Below are positions 5,727 to 13,467 of a DNA stretch of 35,976 bases, piece after piece (within the stretch, counting starts at the first letter, position 1; each line of letters starts with the position of its first letter). Source of the DNA: Akkermansiaceae bacterium (GTDB lineage: Bacteria > Verrucomicrobiota > Verrucomicrobiia > Verrucomicrobiales > Akkermansiaceae); NCBI GenBank assembly GCA_022510805.1, contig JAFLSS010000008.1, positions 13,975 to 49,950 of the forward strand, given 5' to 3'. The notes below the pieces were generated by a model. It had not been told where the DNA came from, did not search any database, and saw only the letters and a program-made list of their open reading frames with translations. The translations under genes and the position numbers were made by a program.

Positions 5727-8165
5727 ATGGATATCCGCATCAGAGGAGCCTCCCAAAATTCCCTCAAGCACATAGATCTGAGCCTGCCGGCGGGGAAGCT
5801 CATCGCGCTCATGGGGCCGAGCGGATCAGGAAAGAGCTCGCTGGCGCGCGACACCCTTTTTGCGGAGTCACGGCGGCGTTTTTTGGACTGCCTGTCGCCC
5901 GGTGCGCGGCGCTTGCTGGCGCGGCCGGAGAAACCGCGGGTGGAGAGCATTGAGGGCTTGCCGCCCGCGCTGTGCCTGGAGCAGGGCGTGCCGGCGGGCG
6001 TGTCGCGCTCGGTGCTGGGCTCCATCACCGAGGCGCTGGATTATCTGCGTATACTTTATGCCGCCATCGGCTGCCCCCATGACCCCGCCACCGGCGAGCG
6101 GCTCTCGCGCCTCAGCCCGGGGGAGATAGTGAGTGCGCTGGCCGAGCTGCCGGAGGGGGCCCGCATCACCCTGCTGGCGCCGCTGCCGGCGGAGTTCGGC
6201 CGCGGGGAGAGCGCCATCACGCCTTTGCAGCTGCGCAAGGCGGGTTACCTGCGCCTGCGGGTGGATGGGGTCATGTGTGAGCTGGATGACTGTGAGAATG
6301 AGCCGCCGCCGCAGGGGGCTGTGTGTGAGCTGGTGATAGACCGCATCGTGGCGAAGCCGGGGGTGGAGTCCCGCTTGGCGGATTCGGTGCAGAGCTCGCT
6401 GCGCCTCAGCCCGGATGAGGTGCGTGCGCTGGTGCAGCTGCCCGGTGAGGCGGCCGCGGTGCGCGCGTTTCACACGCGCTACCGCAATGAGGCCACCGGC
6501 TTCTCCTTGCCGGATCTCACGCCGGAGCTCTTTTCTCATTACTCGCCGCGCGGCGCCTGCCCGGAATGCCAAGGGCGCGGCATGGTGGAAAAGGGTAAGC
6601 AGCTCGTCCTCTGCCCGGCATGCCGCGGCATGCGCCTGCAGCCGGTGGCGCTGGCGGTCACCCTCAGCTTCGGTGGCCGAGAGATCGGCATGGGAGATTT
6701 TTGCCGGCTGCCCGTCAGCGACAATCTTGAGCTGCTGGAGCAGCTGGAAGTGCCGCCGGCCTACCGCGAGGCCTTGCAGCCGGCGCTGGATTCACTGCTC
6801 ACGCGCCTGGGCTGCCTCCGGGAGCTCGGGCTGGACTACTTGTCGCTCTCGCGCCCGGCGCAGACCCTCTCCGGCGGGGAATTGCAGCGCGCGCGGCTGG
6901 CGGGGCAGATCGGCGGGGGGCTCTCAGGGGTGCTTTATATTTTGGATGAACCCACCATCGGCCTGCACCCTGCGGAGACACAGCGGCTGATAACGGCTCT
7001 GCAGCGCCTCCGTGACAAGGGGAACACGGTGCTTGTGGTGGAGCATGATCCGCAGCTGCTGCGCGCCGCTGATTGGCTGGTGGAGATGGGGCCCGGCAGC
7101 GGCCCGGAGGGGGGGTATGTGCTGGCGGAGGGCACGTATGAGGACATAGTCAACAACCCGGATTCTCCCACCGGCGCCTGGCTGAGTGGGCGGCGTGTGC
7201 CGGCGCACCCGGAGGGGCCGGATCTCCGGGCGTGCCGCTGGGTCACCCTGCGCCACGCCGGCGCGCGCAATTTGCAGGATATCACCTTCCGCTTCCCGCT
7301 GGGGGCCTACACTTGCTTGTCCGGCCCCGGAGGCTCCGGCAAGAGTACCTTGGTGCATGAGTGCCTGCTGCCGGCGCTGAAAAATAAGGAAGCGGAGGGG
7401 GCAGAGAGCATCGAGCGCGCAGTCGTGCTGGATCAAAGCCCCATCGGCAGCTCAGCTCGCTCGACACCCGCCACGGCCACAGGCCTGCTGGATGTGCTGC
7501 GGCCTCTGTATGCCGCGCTGCCACTCTCGCGCCAGCGGGGGTATACGGCGGCGCGATTCTCACTCAATACGCGGGGCGGCCGCTGTGAGCGCTGCGCCGG
7601 CACCGGGCTCTTGCAGGTGGATATGAATTTCCTGGCAGATCTCTACACCCCGTGCGATGCTTGCCGCGGCGCGCGCTACAACCGCGAGACGCTGGAAGTG
7701 ACCTGGCGGGGCAAGAGTATCGCGCAGGCGCTGGCACTCACTGTCGATGAAGCCTTGGCCTTTTTCGAGCCCATCCCCGCGGCGGCGGGAATACTCCGCG
7801 CTCTGCATGACCTGGGGCTGGGGTATTTGCCGCTGGATCGCGCGGCGGGCACGCTCTCCGGCGGTGAGGCGCAGCGCATCAGGATAGCCTCCTACCTCGC
7901 AAAGGCCGCGCCCAAGCGGGGGCGCCTCGCCTCTGAGAAGAAGCTGCTTTTTGTGCTGGATGAACCCACCACCGGCCTGCACTACGGCGAGGTGGAGCTG
8001 CTGCTGCGGGCGATTTATCGCCTGCGCGCGGCGGGGCATTCGATCTTGTGCATCGAGCACCATGCCGACATGCTGGCCTGTGCGGATTATCTCGTGGAGC
8101 TTGGGCCCGGCAGCGGCCCCCGCGGCGGCAGGGTGGTGCGCACGGTGCCGGAGCTGGGGGACTGA
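5727..8165 (+). CDS. UvrA-like twin ABC ATPase lacking the canonical insertion domain
   Basis: UvrA proteins are DNA-damage-scanning ATPases with two ABC modules. This 812-residue protein has both: Walker A GPSGSGKSS (about 30) with LSGGE near 380 and LDEPTIGLH, and Walker A GPGGSGKST (about 533) with LSGGE near 710 and LDEPTTGLH. The C-terminal zinc module is complete (Cys620, 623, 643, 646). The N-terminal one is reduced: CPEC (278-281) and CPAC (296-299) are only 15 residues apart where E. coli UvrA has over 100, and an earlier Cys pair is absent. It is about 130 residues shorter than a repair UvrA (about 940), so it is a paralogue and probably not the main one. I chose the ATG at 5727, which gives the family-typical start MDIRIRG; the ATG at 5700 lies inside the preceding gene. 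Confidence 0.85.
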   Translation: MDIRIRGASQNSLKHIDLSLPAGKLIALMGPSGSGKSSLARDTLFAESRRRFLDCLSPGARRLLARPEKPRVESIEGLPPALCLEQGVPAGVSRSVLGSITEALDYLRILYAAIGCPHDPATGERLSRLSPGEIVSALAELPEGARITLLAPLPAEFGRGESAITPLQLRKAGYLRLRVDGVMCELDDCENEPPPQGAVCELVIDRIVAKPGVESRLADSVQSSLRLSPDEVRALVQLPGEAAAVRAFHTRYRNEATGFSLPDLTPELFSHYSPRGACPECQGRGMVEKGKQLVLCPACRGMRLQPVALAVTLSFGGREIGMGDFCRLPVSDNLELLEQLEVPPAYREALQPALDSLLTRLGCLRELGLDYLSLSRPAQTLSGGELQRARLAGQIGGGLSGVLYILDEPTIGLHPAETQRLITALQRLRDKGNTVLVVEHDPQLLRAADWLVEMGPGSGPEGGYVLAEGTYEDIVNNPDSPTGAWLSGRRVPAHPEGPDLRACRWVTLRHAGARNLQDITFRFPLGAYTCLSGPGGSGKSTLVHECLLPALKNKEAEGAESIERAVVLDQSPIGSSARSTPATATGLLDVLRPLYAALPLSRQRGYTAARFSLNTRGGRCERCAGTGLLQVDMNFLADLYTPCDACRGARYNRETLEVTWRGKSIAQALALTVDEALAFFEPIPAAAGILRALHDLGLGYLPLDRAAGTLSGGEAQRIRIASYLAKAAPKRGRLASEKKLLFVLDEPTTGLHYGEVELLLRAIYRLRAAGHSILCIEHHADMLACADYLVELGPGSGPRGGRVVRTVPELGD

Positions 8166-8225
8166 GCTCCCGCGCCTGCCTGTAGGCGGCATGCCCGCGC
8201 GCGAGGGAGGGGCAGCACTTTGTGC

Positions 8226-8254
8226 TTGATGCATGTTAGCTTTTGTGGGATAAT
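8226..8254 (+). promoter_or_regulatory. sigma70-type promoter of the SDR-GH75-ruvA genes
   Basis: TTGATG (8226-8231) and GATAAT (8249-8254) are 17 bases apart. The predicted start near 8261 lies about 2 bases before the ATG at 8263, so the mRNA is effectively leaderless. A small inverted repeat AGCAC-TTT-GTGCT (8214-8226) touches the -35 element. Confidence 0.7.
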
Positions 8255-8262
8255 AGCGCAGG

Positions 8263-9084
8263 ATGGAGTATGAACGCGTCATCATAACGGGAGCCTCATC
8301 CGGATTGGGTGAGACTTTCGCCGAGGCTCTGGCTCAGGAGGGGGCGGAGCTGGTGCTGATTGCTCGGCGTCAAGAGCGGCTTGAGCAGCTCGCCGCGCGT
8401 TTGAGTGGCCGGCACTCCGGCTTGGCGGCGCGTGTGCTGTGCTGTGATTTGGCCGACCCCGCCGCGCGTGAGCACTTGGTGGCCAAGCTCTCGGCGCTGC
8501 CGCCCAAGAGAAGCCTGCTCATCAACAATGCCGGCCTGGGTGACTACGGTGAGGTGCTCTCAGCCGAGGGGCCGAAGATCAACCGGCTGATGCAGGTGAA
8601 TATGCTCGCGCTCGTGGAGCTCACGCATGCGCTGCTGCCGGGGCTGGTGCAGCACGGGGGCGCCATCATCAACATCTCCTCCCTCGCGGCAGATCTCTTC
8701 ATCCCCGATTTTGCGCTCTACGCGGCGAGCAAAGCCTTTGTGGCCTCGTTTTCGGAGGCGCTGCGCCTGGAGCTCCGGGCTCATGGGGTGCGGGTGCTGG
8801 CGGTGTGTCCCGGACCGGTGCACACGGAGTTCGGCTCGGTGGCGCAGCGTCCCGGGCATGACAAGGGGGATATCCCGCTCAAGCCGCTGCTCTATACCAC
8901 GCGCGAGCGTGTGGTGCGGGGGAGCCTGCGCGCCTTGGCAGCAGGGCGGGCGCGCCACTACCCCGGCCTCAAGATCCTGCTGGCGGGCTGTGTGCTGCGC
9001 GCGCTGCCGCTGTGGCTGATGCGCAGGGTGCTGAGCTTGCGCCCCCGGCGCGTTAAACCCCAACAAGGAGGAGGTGGCGTATGA
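8263..9084 (+). CDS. short-chain dehydrogenase/reductase
   Basis: This 273-residue NAD(P)-dependent oxidoreductase is of the classical SDR fold. Visible motifs are TGASSGLG (9-16) for the coenzyme, NNAG (88-91), a catalytic Ser at 139 or 140 (NISS), and YAASK with Tyr153 and Lys157. Arg residues after the second strand (IARRQERL) suggest NADPH. The CPGPVHTEF block is typical of the subgroup annotated as DltE/YqjQ-like. Residues about 225-265 form a basic, partly hydrophobic tail that may touch the membrane. The substrate cannot be predicted. It has its own promoter with almost no leader and overlaps the next gene by four bases (ATGA). Confidence 0.88.
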   Translation: MEYERVIITGASSGLGETFAEALAQEGAELVLIARRQERLEQLAARLSGRHSGLAARVLCCDLADPAAREHLVAKLSALPPKRSLLINNAGLGDYGEVLSAEGPKINRLMQVNMLALVELTHALLPGLVQHGGAIINISSLAADLFIPDFALYAASKAFVASFSEALRLELRAHGVRVLAVCPGPVHTEFGSVAQRPGHDKGDIPLKPLLYTTRERVVRGSLRALAAGRARHYPGLKILLAGCVLRALPLWLMRRVLSLRPRRVKPQQGGGGV

Positions 9085-10505
9085 GAGTAAAATGGCGTCA
9101 GCTGAGTGCTTTTCAGATGGGGCTGCTGGCCGTGGGAGGCGTGGCAGCGCTGGCTTTGTGTACTCCCTATCCTGCGCGGCTGGTGCAGGCGCTGCGCTCT
9201 CAGCCGGCGCCGGAGGTGCGTGTGGTGGAGAAATATGTGGAGGTGCCGGTGGAGGTGAAACCTGCGCAGCCGGCGGGGCATGCGGTGGAGCTGCCGGTGC
9301 GGCCGTGGCAGCCGGCGCAGCTGCTGCCAATGCCGGAGATTCAGCTTCCGCCTTTTCCGCCGGCGCTGCCGGAAAAGGTGGAGAACGGCTCGTTTGAGCA
9401 CCTGAATTCCCTGGCCAGGGGGATGAATCTGCACTCGGTGGTTACTTTCCACAAGGGAACGACGGCCTCACAGGACCGCAAGAAGAAGCAGGCTTTTCTC
9501 GCAAAGATCAGTGTGGAGATGCTCTTGCCGCACGCGGCGGACGGCAAGGAGCTGCTGCATGCTAATCCGCACCTGCCCAAGGTGCTCAGCAAGTATGATG
9601 AGCTCATGTCGCAGGCGCGCGTGTCCCGCTGGTTCAACGCGCTGTATCTGCACAAGCAAAACAATGTGCGCAAGAATATAGCCACGGTGTCGCAGCCGCT
9701 GGATCGCCATAATTTCTTTGATACGGACACCATCTTGGAGCTGACGGCGCCGGGCTCTCGCCGCAAGGTGCTGTGGATTCAGGCGGATATGGATATTGTG
9801 TCCGATGGGTCCGATGGTGACCGCCTGCCCACGATGCCGGAATCCATCCGCAAGAGTGACCACTACCAGCCCACGACATCCTACCGCTGGAAGAAGCGCA
9901 CCAAGACGCCTAATCCGCTGCTGGCGCGCTGGGAGGCGCGCTTGGCGAAGCTGCAGAAAGAGAAGAGTAAGAATGAGGCAGCCATTGATTATGCGAAGCG
10001 TGTGATTTGGGATCTGAAGAAATACAGCTACCTGTTGGCGCAGTACGACCCGTTCATCGTCATCCCCCTCACGCTCAAGGAAGGGAATAATGACGCCTTC
10101 CGCCCCGCCCCGGGAGATTATGCCGTGGTCATCGTCGGCAAGCGGGTCTTCCCCGCCATTGTGGGCGACTATGGCCCGAGGCACAAGACCGGCGAGGCCT
10201 CGCTGCGCCTGGGCAAGCTCGTGAGCGCCAAGGCCGATGTGTACGCCCGCCCGGTGTCATCGCTCGAGGCGTCCTACGTCATCTTCCCGCACACGGCGGA
10301 GGCCGAGGCGGGGCCCATCGACTACCCGCGGCTGAATGCCCGCTGCATGGAGCTGCTGGAAGAGCTGGGCGGCCTGGGGAGTGAGGCGCAGTTTGTGCAG
10401 GTGGAGGATTTGCTGGCGCCCAAGCCGGCGGCCGAAGAGCCCGCGCCGAGCGAGCCGGCGGCGGATACGCCGGCAGAGGCGCCTGCCGCGGCGGCACAGT
10501 CATGA
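9081..10505 (+). CDS. membrane-anchored GH75 chitosanase-like protein
   Basis: This 474-residue protein has an N-terminal anchor or uncleaved signal (about 10-28), a Pro/Val-rich stalk (to about 95), a globular part, and an Ala/Pro/Glu-rich tail (from about 448). The globular part contains IQADMDIVSDGSDGDRLP (233-250) and VGDYGPRHKTGEASLRLGK (361-379). These resemble the conserved blocks of GH75 chitosanases, whose catalytic acids in the fungal enzyme are an Asp and a Glu nine residues apart. Asp363 and Glu372 have exactly that spacing. A coiled basic segment (LLARWEARLAKLQKEK) interrupts the domain. Hydrolysis of a glucosamine polymer or of deacetylated peptidoglycan is plausible but unproven. 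A strong GGAGG lies before the start, which overlaps the SDR stop. Confidence 0.65.
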   Translation: MRVKWRQLSAFQMGLLAVGGVAALALCTPYPARLVQALRSQPAPEVRVVEKYVEVPVEVKPAQPAGHAVELPVRPWQPAQLLPMPEIQLPPFPPALPEKVENGSFEHLNSLARGMNLHSVVTFHKGTTASQDRKKKQAFLAKISVEMLLPHAADGKELLHANPHLPKVLSKYDELMSQARVSRWFNALYLHKQNNVRKNIATVSQPLDRHNFFDTDTILELTAPGSRRKVLWIQADMDIVSDGSDGDRLPTMPESIRKSDHYQPTTSYRWKKRTKTPNPLLARWEARLAKLQKEKSKNEAAIDYAKRVIWDLKKYSYLLAQYDPFIVIPLTLKEGNNDAFRPAPGDYAVVIVGKRVFPAIVGDYGPRHKTGEASLRLGKLVSAKADVYARPVSSLEASYVIFPHTAEAEAGPIDYPRLNARCMELLEELGGLGSEAQFVQVEDLLAPKPAAEEPAPSEPAADTPAEAPAAAAQS

Positions 10506-10529
10506 CTTTTAGCCGGAAACAACTGAATT

Positions 10530-11126
10530 ATGATATCATTTTTACGAGGAAGTGTAGCAGAGGCCTTGCCGGGCAGCATCGTGGTGGATGTGGGCGGAGT
10601 AGGGTATGAGGTGCTGGTGCCGCTGTCGACATATGATGCGCTCAACCCGGTGCGCGGCCAGGGCATCATGCTCAAGACGCACCTGCACATACGCGAGAAT
10701 GCCCAGGTGCTTTATGGGTTTGCCACAGATGAGGAGCGGGATATTTTTCGCCTGCTGGTTGAGCGCGTGAGCGGCATAGGCCCATCCACGGCGATTGCCA
10801 TACTCAGCGGGCTGCGCGTGGCGGATTTCAAGCAGGCGGTGGTGCAGGGGGATGCCCAGGCCATTGCCCGCGCTAAGGGGGTGGGCAAAAAGACGGCTGA
10901 GCGCGTGGTGCTGGAGCTCAAGGATAAAGTGGGCTTGGCCTCCACTTGGGAGGCGCAGCAGCAGGGCGCTACCAGCCAAGGCGCGGCAGATGCAGAGCTG
11001 GCTCTGGTGGCGCTGGGCTTCAAGCAGGCTGAGGTGCGCAAGGCGCTTGCGCCGTTGGTCAAGGAGTCGCCTCAGGCCGGGGCGGAGGAGCTTATCCGCG
11101 GAGCGCTGCGCCACATGAGCCCCTGA
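10530..11126 (+). CDS. ruvA: Holliday junction branch-migration protein RuvA
   Basis: RuvA binds four-way DNA junctions and loads the RuvB motor for branch migration. The 198-residue sequence has the N-terminal OB-fold (MISFLRGSV through VGGVGYEVLVPLSTYDAL, then HIRENAQVLYGFATDEERDIFRLL). Tandem helix-hairpin-helix DNA-binding elements follow (VSGIGPSTAIAILS and AKGVGKKTAERVVLELKDK), then a flexible linker and the C-terminal RuvB-binding three-helix domain (about 150-195, LALVALGFKQAEVRKAL). Length is normal. It follows the GH75-like gene by 24 bases with no visible terminator or promoter, so it probably sits on the same transcript. Neither ruvB nor ruvC is in the window. No clear Shine-Dalgarno sequence precedes the start. 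Confidence 0.97.
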   Translation: MISFLRGSVAEALPGSIVVDVGGVGYEVLVPLSTYDALNPVRGQGIMLKTHLHIRENAQVLYGFATDEERDIFRLLVERVSGIGPSTAIAILSGLRVADFKQAVVQGDAQAIARAKGVGKKTAERVVLELKDKVGLASTWEAQQQGATSQGAADAELALVALGFKQAEVRKALAPLVKESPQAGAEELIRGALRHMSP

Positions 11127-11144
11127 GGGCGCGGGCGCCGGTTC

Positions 11145-12041
11145 TCAGAAGCGGAAATCGACCGCCACAGAAAGCAGAAGACCGGGCTTGTAGTGGTGGG
11201 TTTCGACGGGGTCTTTGCGGGCGTTGCGCTTGCAGAATTGGGCGGTGCTGGCCAAGGTGCTGCCGATCTCTGCCCGGAGCAGGCGCTTGGTTTTGCCGGC
11301 CGGTGCAAAATTGTATTCGGTGAGCAGTGTGAGCGCGAGAGAGCGCATGCGGAAAATGCGCTGCCCCTGCGGTGTGACCACCATCCATGTGCCGCCTTCC
11401 ATGCTCAGCGCGGGGCCGATGTGCAGGCGCTCATTCACGCGGTAGAGGGCAGCGAGCTCATAGCCGCTCAGGCGCAGCAGCCACTCGGGTGTGGCTTGCC
11501 AGGAGAAGGATACATAGGGCAGCACCCCGTAGACGGCGAAGCGGGGAGAGGCCGCCAGCCCCAGGGAGTAGGTGAGCGCGGGGCTGTGGGTGATGCGGTA
11601 ATCGAGCAGTATGGGCAGATCCCACGTGTGGGAGGAGTTGAGGCCGTCTCCTGCAAAGCGGGGGATGAAGGTGCAGGTGAGCCGCTCTGAGGGGCTGATG
11701 GTCTTGATGAAGCTCACCGGGAGGGACATGACCATGAGCTCGTTCTTTTTGAGATCCAGCTCCGGGCCGCCGGCGTCGATGATGCTCACGGCGGCATTGC
11801 CCTGGATAAAGTAGCGCCATGTGCCGATGTAGCTGCGGCTGGGATCAGTGAAGGGGAAGCTGATCGTGTAGTCCTGCATGCCGAGGTGGGAGCCGCCGTG
11901 GCGCTCGTGCATGCGGCTCAGGTAGGTTGCCTTGGTGTAGCAGGGGAGAATTCCGGTTTCGGGCAGGCTCAGCGTCCACATATCAGCGTGGGCGGAGAGG
12001 GCGCTCAGACAGACCAAAAGCAGATAGAGAAAAGATTTCAT
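11145..12041 (-). CDS. exported protein, probable outer-membrane beta-barrel (DUF6268-like)
   Basis: This 298-residue protein starts with a clear signal peptide (MKSFLYLLLVCLSALSAHA). The start at 12041 was preferred over an in-frame ATG 36 bases upstream because it begins that signal cleanly. The mature part has many short amphipathic strands with aromatic ends (YTISFPF, YGVLPYVSFSW, LLLSVAVDFRF), and the last residue is Phe, as is usual for outer-membrane barrels. The overall pattern resembles proteins annotated as DUF6268 outer-membrane barrels; I hold this family call with moderate confidence. It is the third gene after M23 peptidase and nadD. It converges on ruvA with an 18-base gap in which I see no good terminator. 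Confidence 0.6.
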   Translation of the reverse strand: MKSFLYLLLVCLSALSAHADMWTLSLPETGILPCYTKATYLSRMHERHGGSHLGMQDYTISFPFTDPSRSYIGTWRYFIQGNAAVSIIDAGGPELDLKKNELMVMSLPVSFIKTISPSERLTCTFIPRFAGDGLNSSHTWDLPILLDYRITHSPALTYSLGLAASPRFAVYGVLPYVSFSWQATPEWLLRLSGYELAALYRVNERLHIGPALSMEGGTWMVVTPQGQRIFRMRSLALTLLTEYNFAPAGKTKRLLRAEIGSTLASTAQFCKRNARKDPVETHHYKPGLLLSVAVDFRF

Positions 12042-12080
12042 GCGGCAGATGCTACCACACTCACTCCTGACTTTCAAGAC

Positions 12081-12656
12081 CTATTTTGTCAGAAGAGCGC
12101 GTCGCGCAAGTTTTTCGGCGCCGGGGTGCATCCACTGCGCGGGCAGATCTTCCCCCGTGAGCAGGAGGCGGCGGATGGCGGAGGAGCTGGCCGGGTGATC
12201 CTGGCCGAGCAGGAAGCGCGCGCGGAAGCCCGGGCGCGGGGTGGGTGTGTTGTCGCGCTTGTAGACGACGAAGGTGAGCTGCTCTGCGAGGTAGTCGGGC
12301 CTTGCCCAGAGGTGGAGCAGCTCCCACTGGTCGGTGCCCAGCAGCCAGTAAAGCTCTGCCTCCGGGAACTGCGCCCGCCATGCCTCCACGACTCGCCAGC
12401 TCCAGCTCGGCGGCGGCTGGCGCATGTCCCAGTCCGACACCTCGGCCCATGAGTCGCCGCGCAGGGCCTCGCGCAGCATTTCGAGGCGCAGCTCCGGCGG
12501 GAAGAGCAGGCTGCCCTCCTCTTTGAAAGGGGATCTCGCGGCGGGGAGGAAGACCACGCGCGCGCCGCCGCAGGCTTCATGAGCGGCTGCGGCAATGGCG
12601 CGGTGCCCCTCATGCACGGGGTCAAATGAGCCGCCGAAGAGACAAATGCGCATCAC
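12081..12656 (-). CDS. nadD: nicotinate-nucleotide adenylyltransferase
   Basis: NadD joins ATP and nicotinate mononucleotide to make deamido-NAD in NAD synthesis. The 191-residue protein has the nucleotidyltransferase signature GGSFDPVHEGH near the N-terminus (with the catalytic GxH pair), the ARSPFKEE region, the YWLLGTDQW substrate block, and the C-terminal SSSAIR motif that corresponds to the family's ISSTxIR. Length is typical. Its start overlaps the stop of the M23 peptidase gene by four bases, indicating translational coupling. The downstream barrel gene starts 39 bases after its stop. The pairing with a peptidase looks like operon convenience, not a shared pathway. Confidence 0.95.
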   Translation of the reverse strand: MMRICLFGGSFDPVHEGHRAIAAAAHEACGGARVVFLPAARSPFKEEGSLLFPPELRLEMLREALRGDSWAEVSDWDMRQPPPSWSWRVVEAWRAQFPEAELYWLLGTDQWELLHLWARPDYLAEQLTFVVYKRDNTPTPRPGFRARFLLGQDHPASSSAIRRLLLTGEDLPAQWMHPGAEKLARRALLTK

Positions 12657-13336
12657 AGGCCCTCCGTGTCTCTGTAGGGCAGGAAGCAGCCGATGGGCAG
12701 CTTCACTTCTTTGGATTCCGGGCGCAGCCGGCGGTAGTGCTCGATGAAGCGGCTCAGGTGCCCGTAGTTGCGGGCTGTTTTGGGGATGCCTTGCTGGCCG
12801 CAGTTCACCAGCACGTTGAAGTGCAGCTCTGCGTGCAGGTGGGCGGGGTACATGCCGCGGTTGGTGCCGATGGTGCCCACTTGGTCCCCGCGTTTGACGA
12901 TCTGGCCGAGCTTCACATCAATGCGGTCCAGGTGGCCATAGAGGGTTTGGCAGCAGAGGACTTTGCCTGTTTTGGGTTCGCGAAACGCGTGGCGCACGAT
13001 GACGACCTTGCCCCAGCGCCCGCGGGCATCGGACGCGTAGGTGACCAGCCCATGCCCCACGGTGTACACCGGGTCTCCCAGGTCTGAGTTGCCGCCGCTG
13101 TTGCCATTCCAATCTTCGCCCATGTGGCGGGGGACATTGAGGCGCAGCCCGCGGGAGCGGTAATAGCCGTTGCCGTTGGGTTTGCCCACGGGGTAGTCAA
13201 AACCATCTGCCAGAGGCACCATCGCCCATTTGCCATCGGCCGTTTTTTTTGCCATGGTCACCGCAGCCGCCTCTCCTCCTGCGCACCAGAGCAGCCCGAT
13301 CGCAAGTGTCAAAAAGATGTGGTATAAGCGCACCAT
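12653..13336 (-). CDS. exported M23-family (LytM-type) metallopeptidase
   Basis: M23 peptidases are zinc enzymes that cut peptide cross-links of peptidoglycan or act as amidase activators. This 227-residue protein has an N-terminal signal peptide (cleavage near 24-25). The catalytic set is visible: the first zinc pair in RHMGEDW (His71, Asp75), the YGHLDRID block (His135), and the HLH motif in AHLHAELHF (His166, His168). The order and spacing suggest an active enzyme. There is no LysM or coiled-coil targeting domain. The gene heads a three-gene operon. Its promoter at 13343-13372 puts the transcription start at the A of the ATG, so its mRNA appears leaderless. Confidence 0.88.
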   Translation of the reverse strand: MVRLYHIFLTLAIGLLWCAGGEAAAVTMAKKTADGKWAMVPLADGFDYPVGKPNGNGYYRSRGLRLNVPRHMGEDWNGNSGGNSDLGDPVYTVGHGLVTYASDARGRWGKVVIVRHAFREPKTGKVLCCQTLYGHLDRIDVKLGQIVKRGDQVGTIGTNRGMYPAHLHAELHFNVLVNCGQQGIPKTARNYGHLSRFIEHYRRLRPESKEVKLPIGCFLPYRDTEGL

Positions 13337-13342
13337 GCCGTC

Positions 13343-13372
13343 ATTCTACCACAGCCGGGTGTCGATTTGCAA
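13343..13372 (-). promoter_or_regulatory. promoter of the M23-nadD-barrel operon
   Basis: On the minus strand, TTGCAA (13367-13372) and TAGAAT (13343-13348) are 18 bases apart. Counting 7 bases from the -10 lands on the start codon at 13336, giving zero leader. Confidence 0.62.
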
Positions 13373-13432
13373 GCACGAAGCGCGCCTTTTTCCGCGGAGG
13401 TGAGTTTTTCCCCAGGCCTTGAAAAAAGTGTC

Positions 13433-13461
13433 TTGCGGTGTAGTGATGAGTGTGATATGGT
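13433..13461 (+). promoter_or_regulatory. promoter of the first long Sel1 gene
   Basis: TTGCGG (13433-13438) and TATGGT (13456-13461) are 17 bases apart. The predicted start is the A of the ATG at 13468. An alternative -35 (TTGAAA, 13419-13424) exists but has a poor -10 partner. Confidence 0.5.
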
Positions 13462-13467
13462 CACGCC

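Noticed and set aside
11127-11144. Terminator between ruvA and the convergent barrel gene
   Set aside because: The 18-base gap has GC-rich bases but no stable stem with a T-run.
13435-13441. Heptamer GCGGTGT before all three long Sel1 genes (also 15687 and 18699) as a shared regulator site
   Set aside because: The same heptamer occurs inside coding sequence (for example near 1304 and 22643) at a rate expected for GC-rich DNA.
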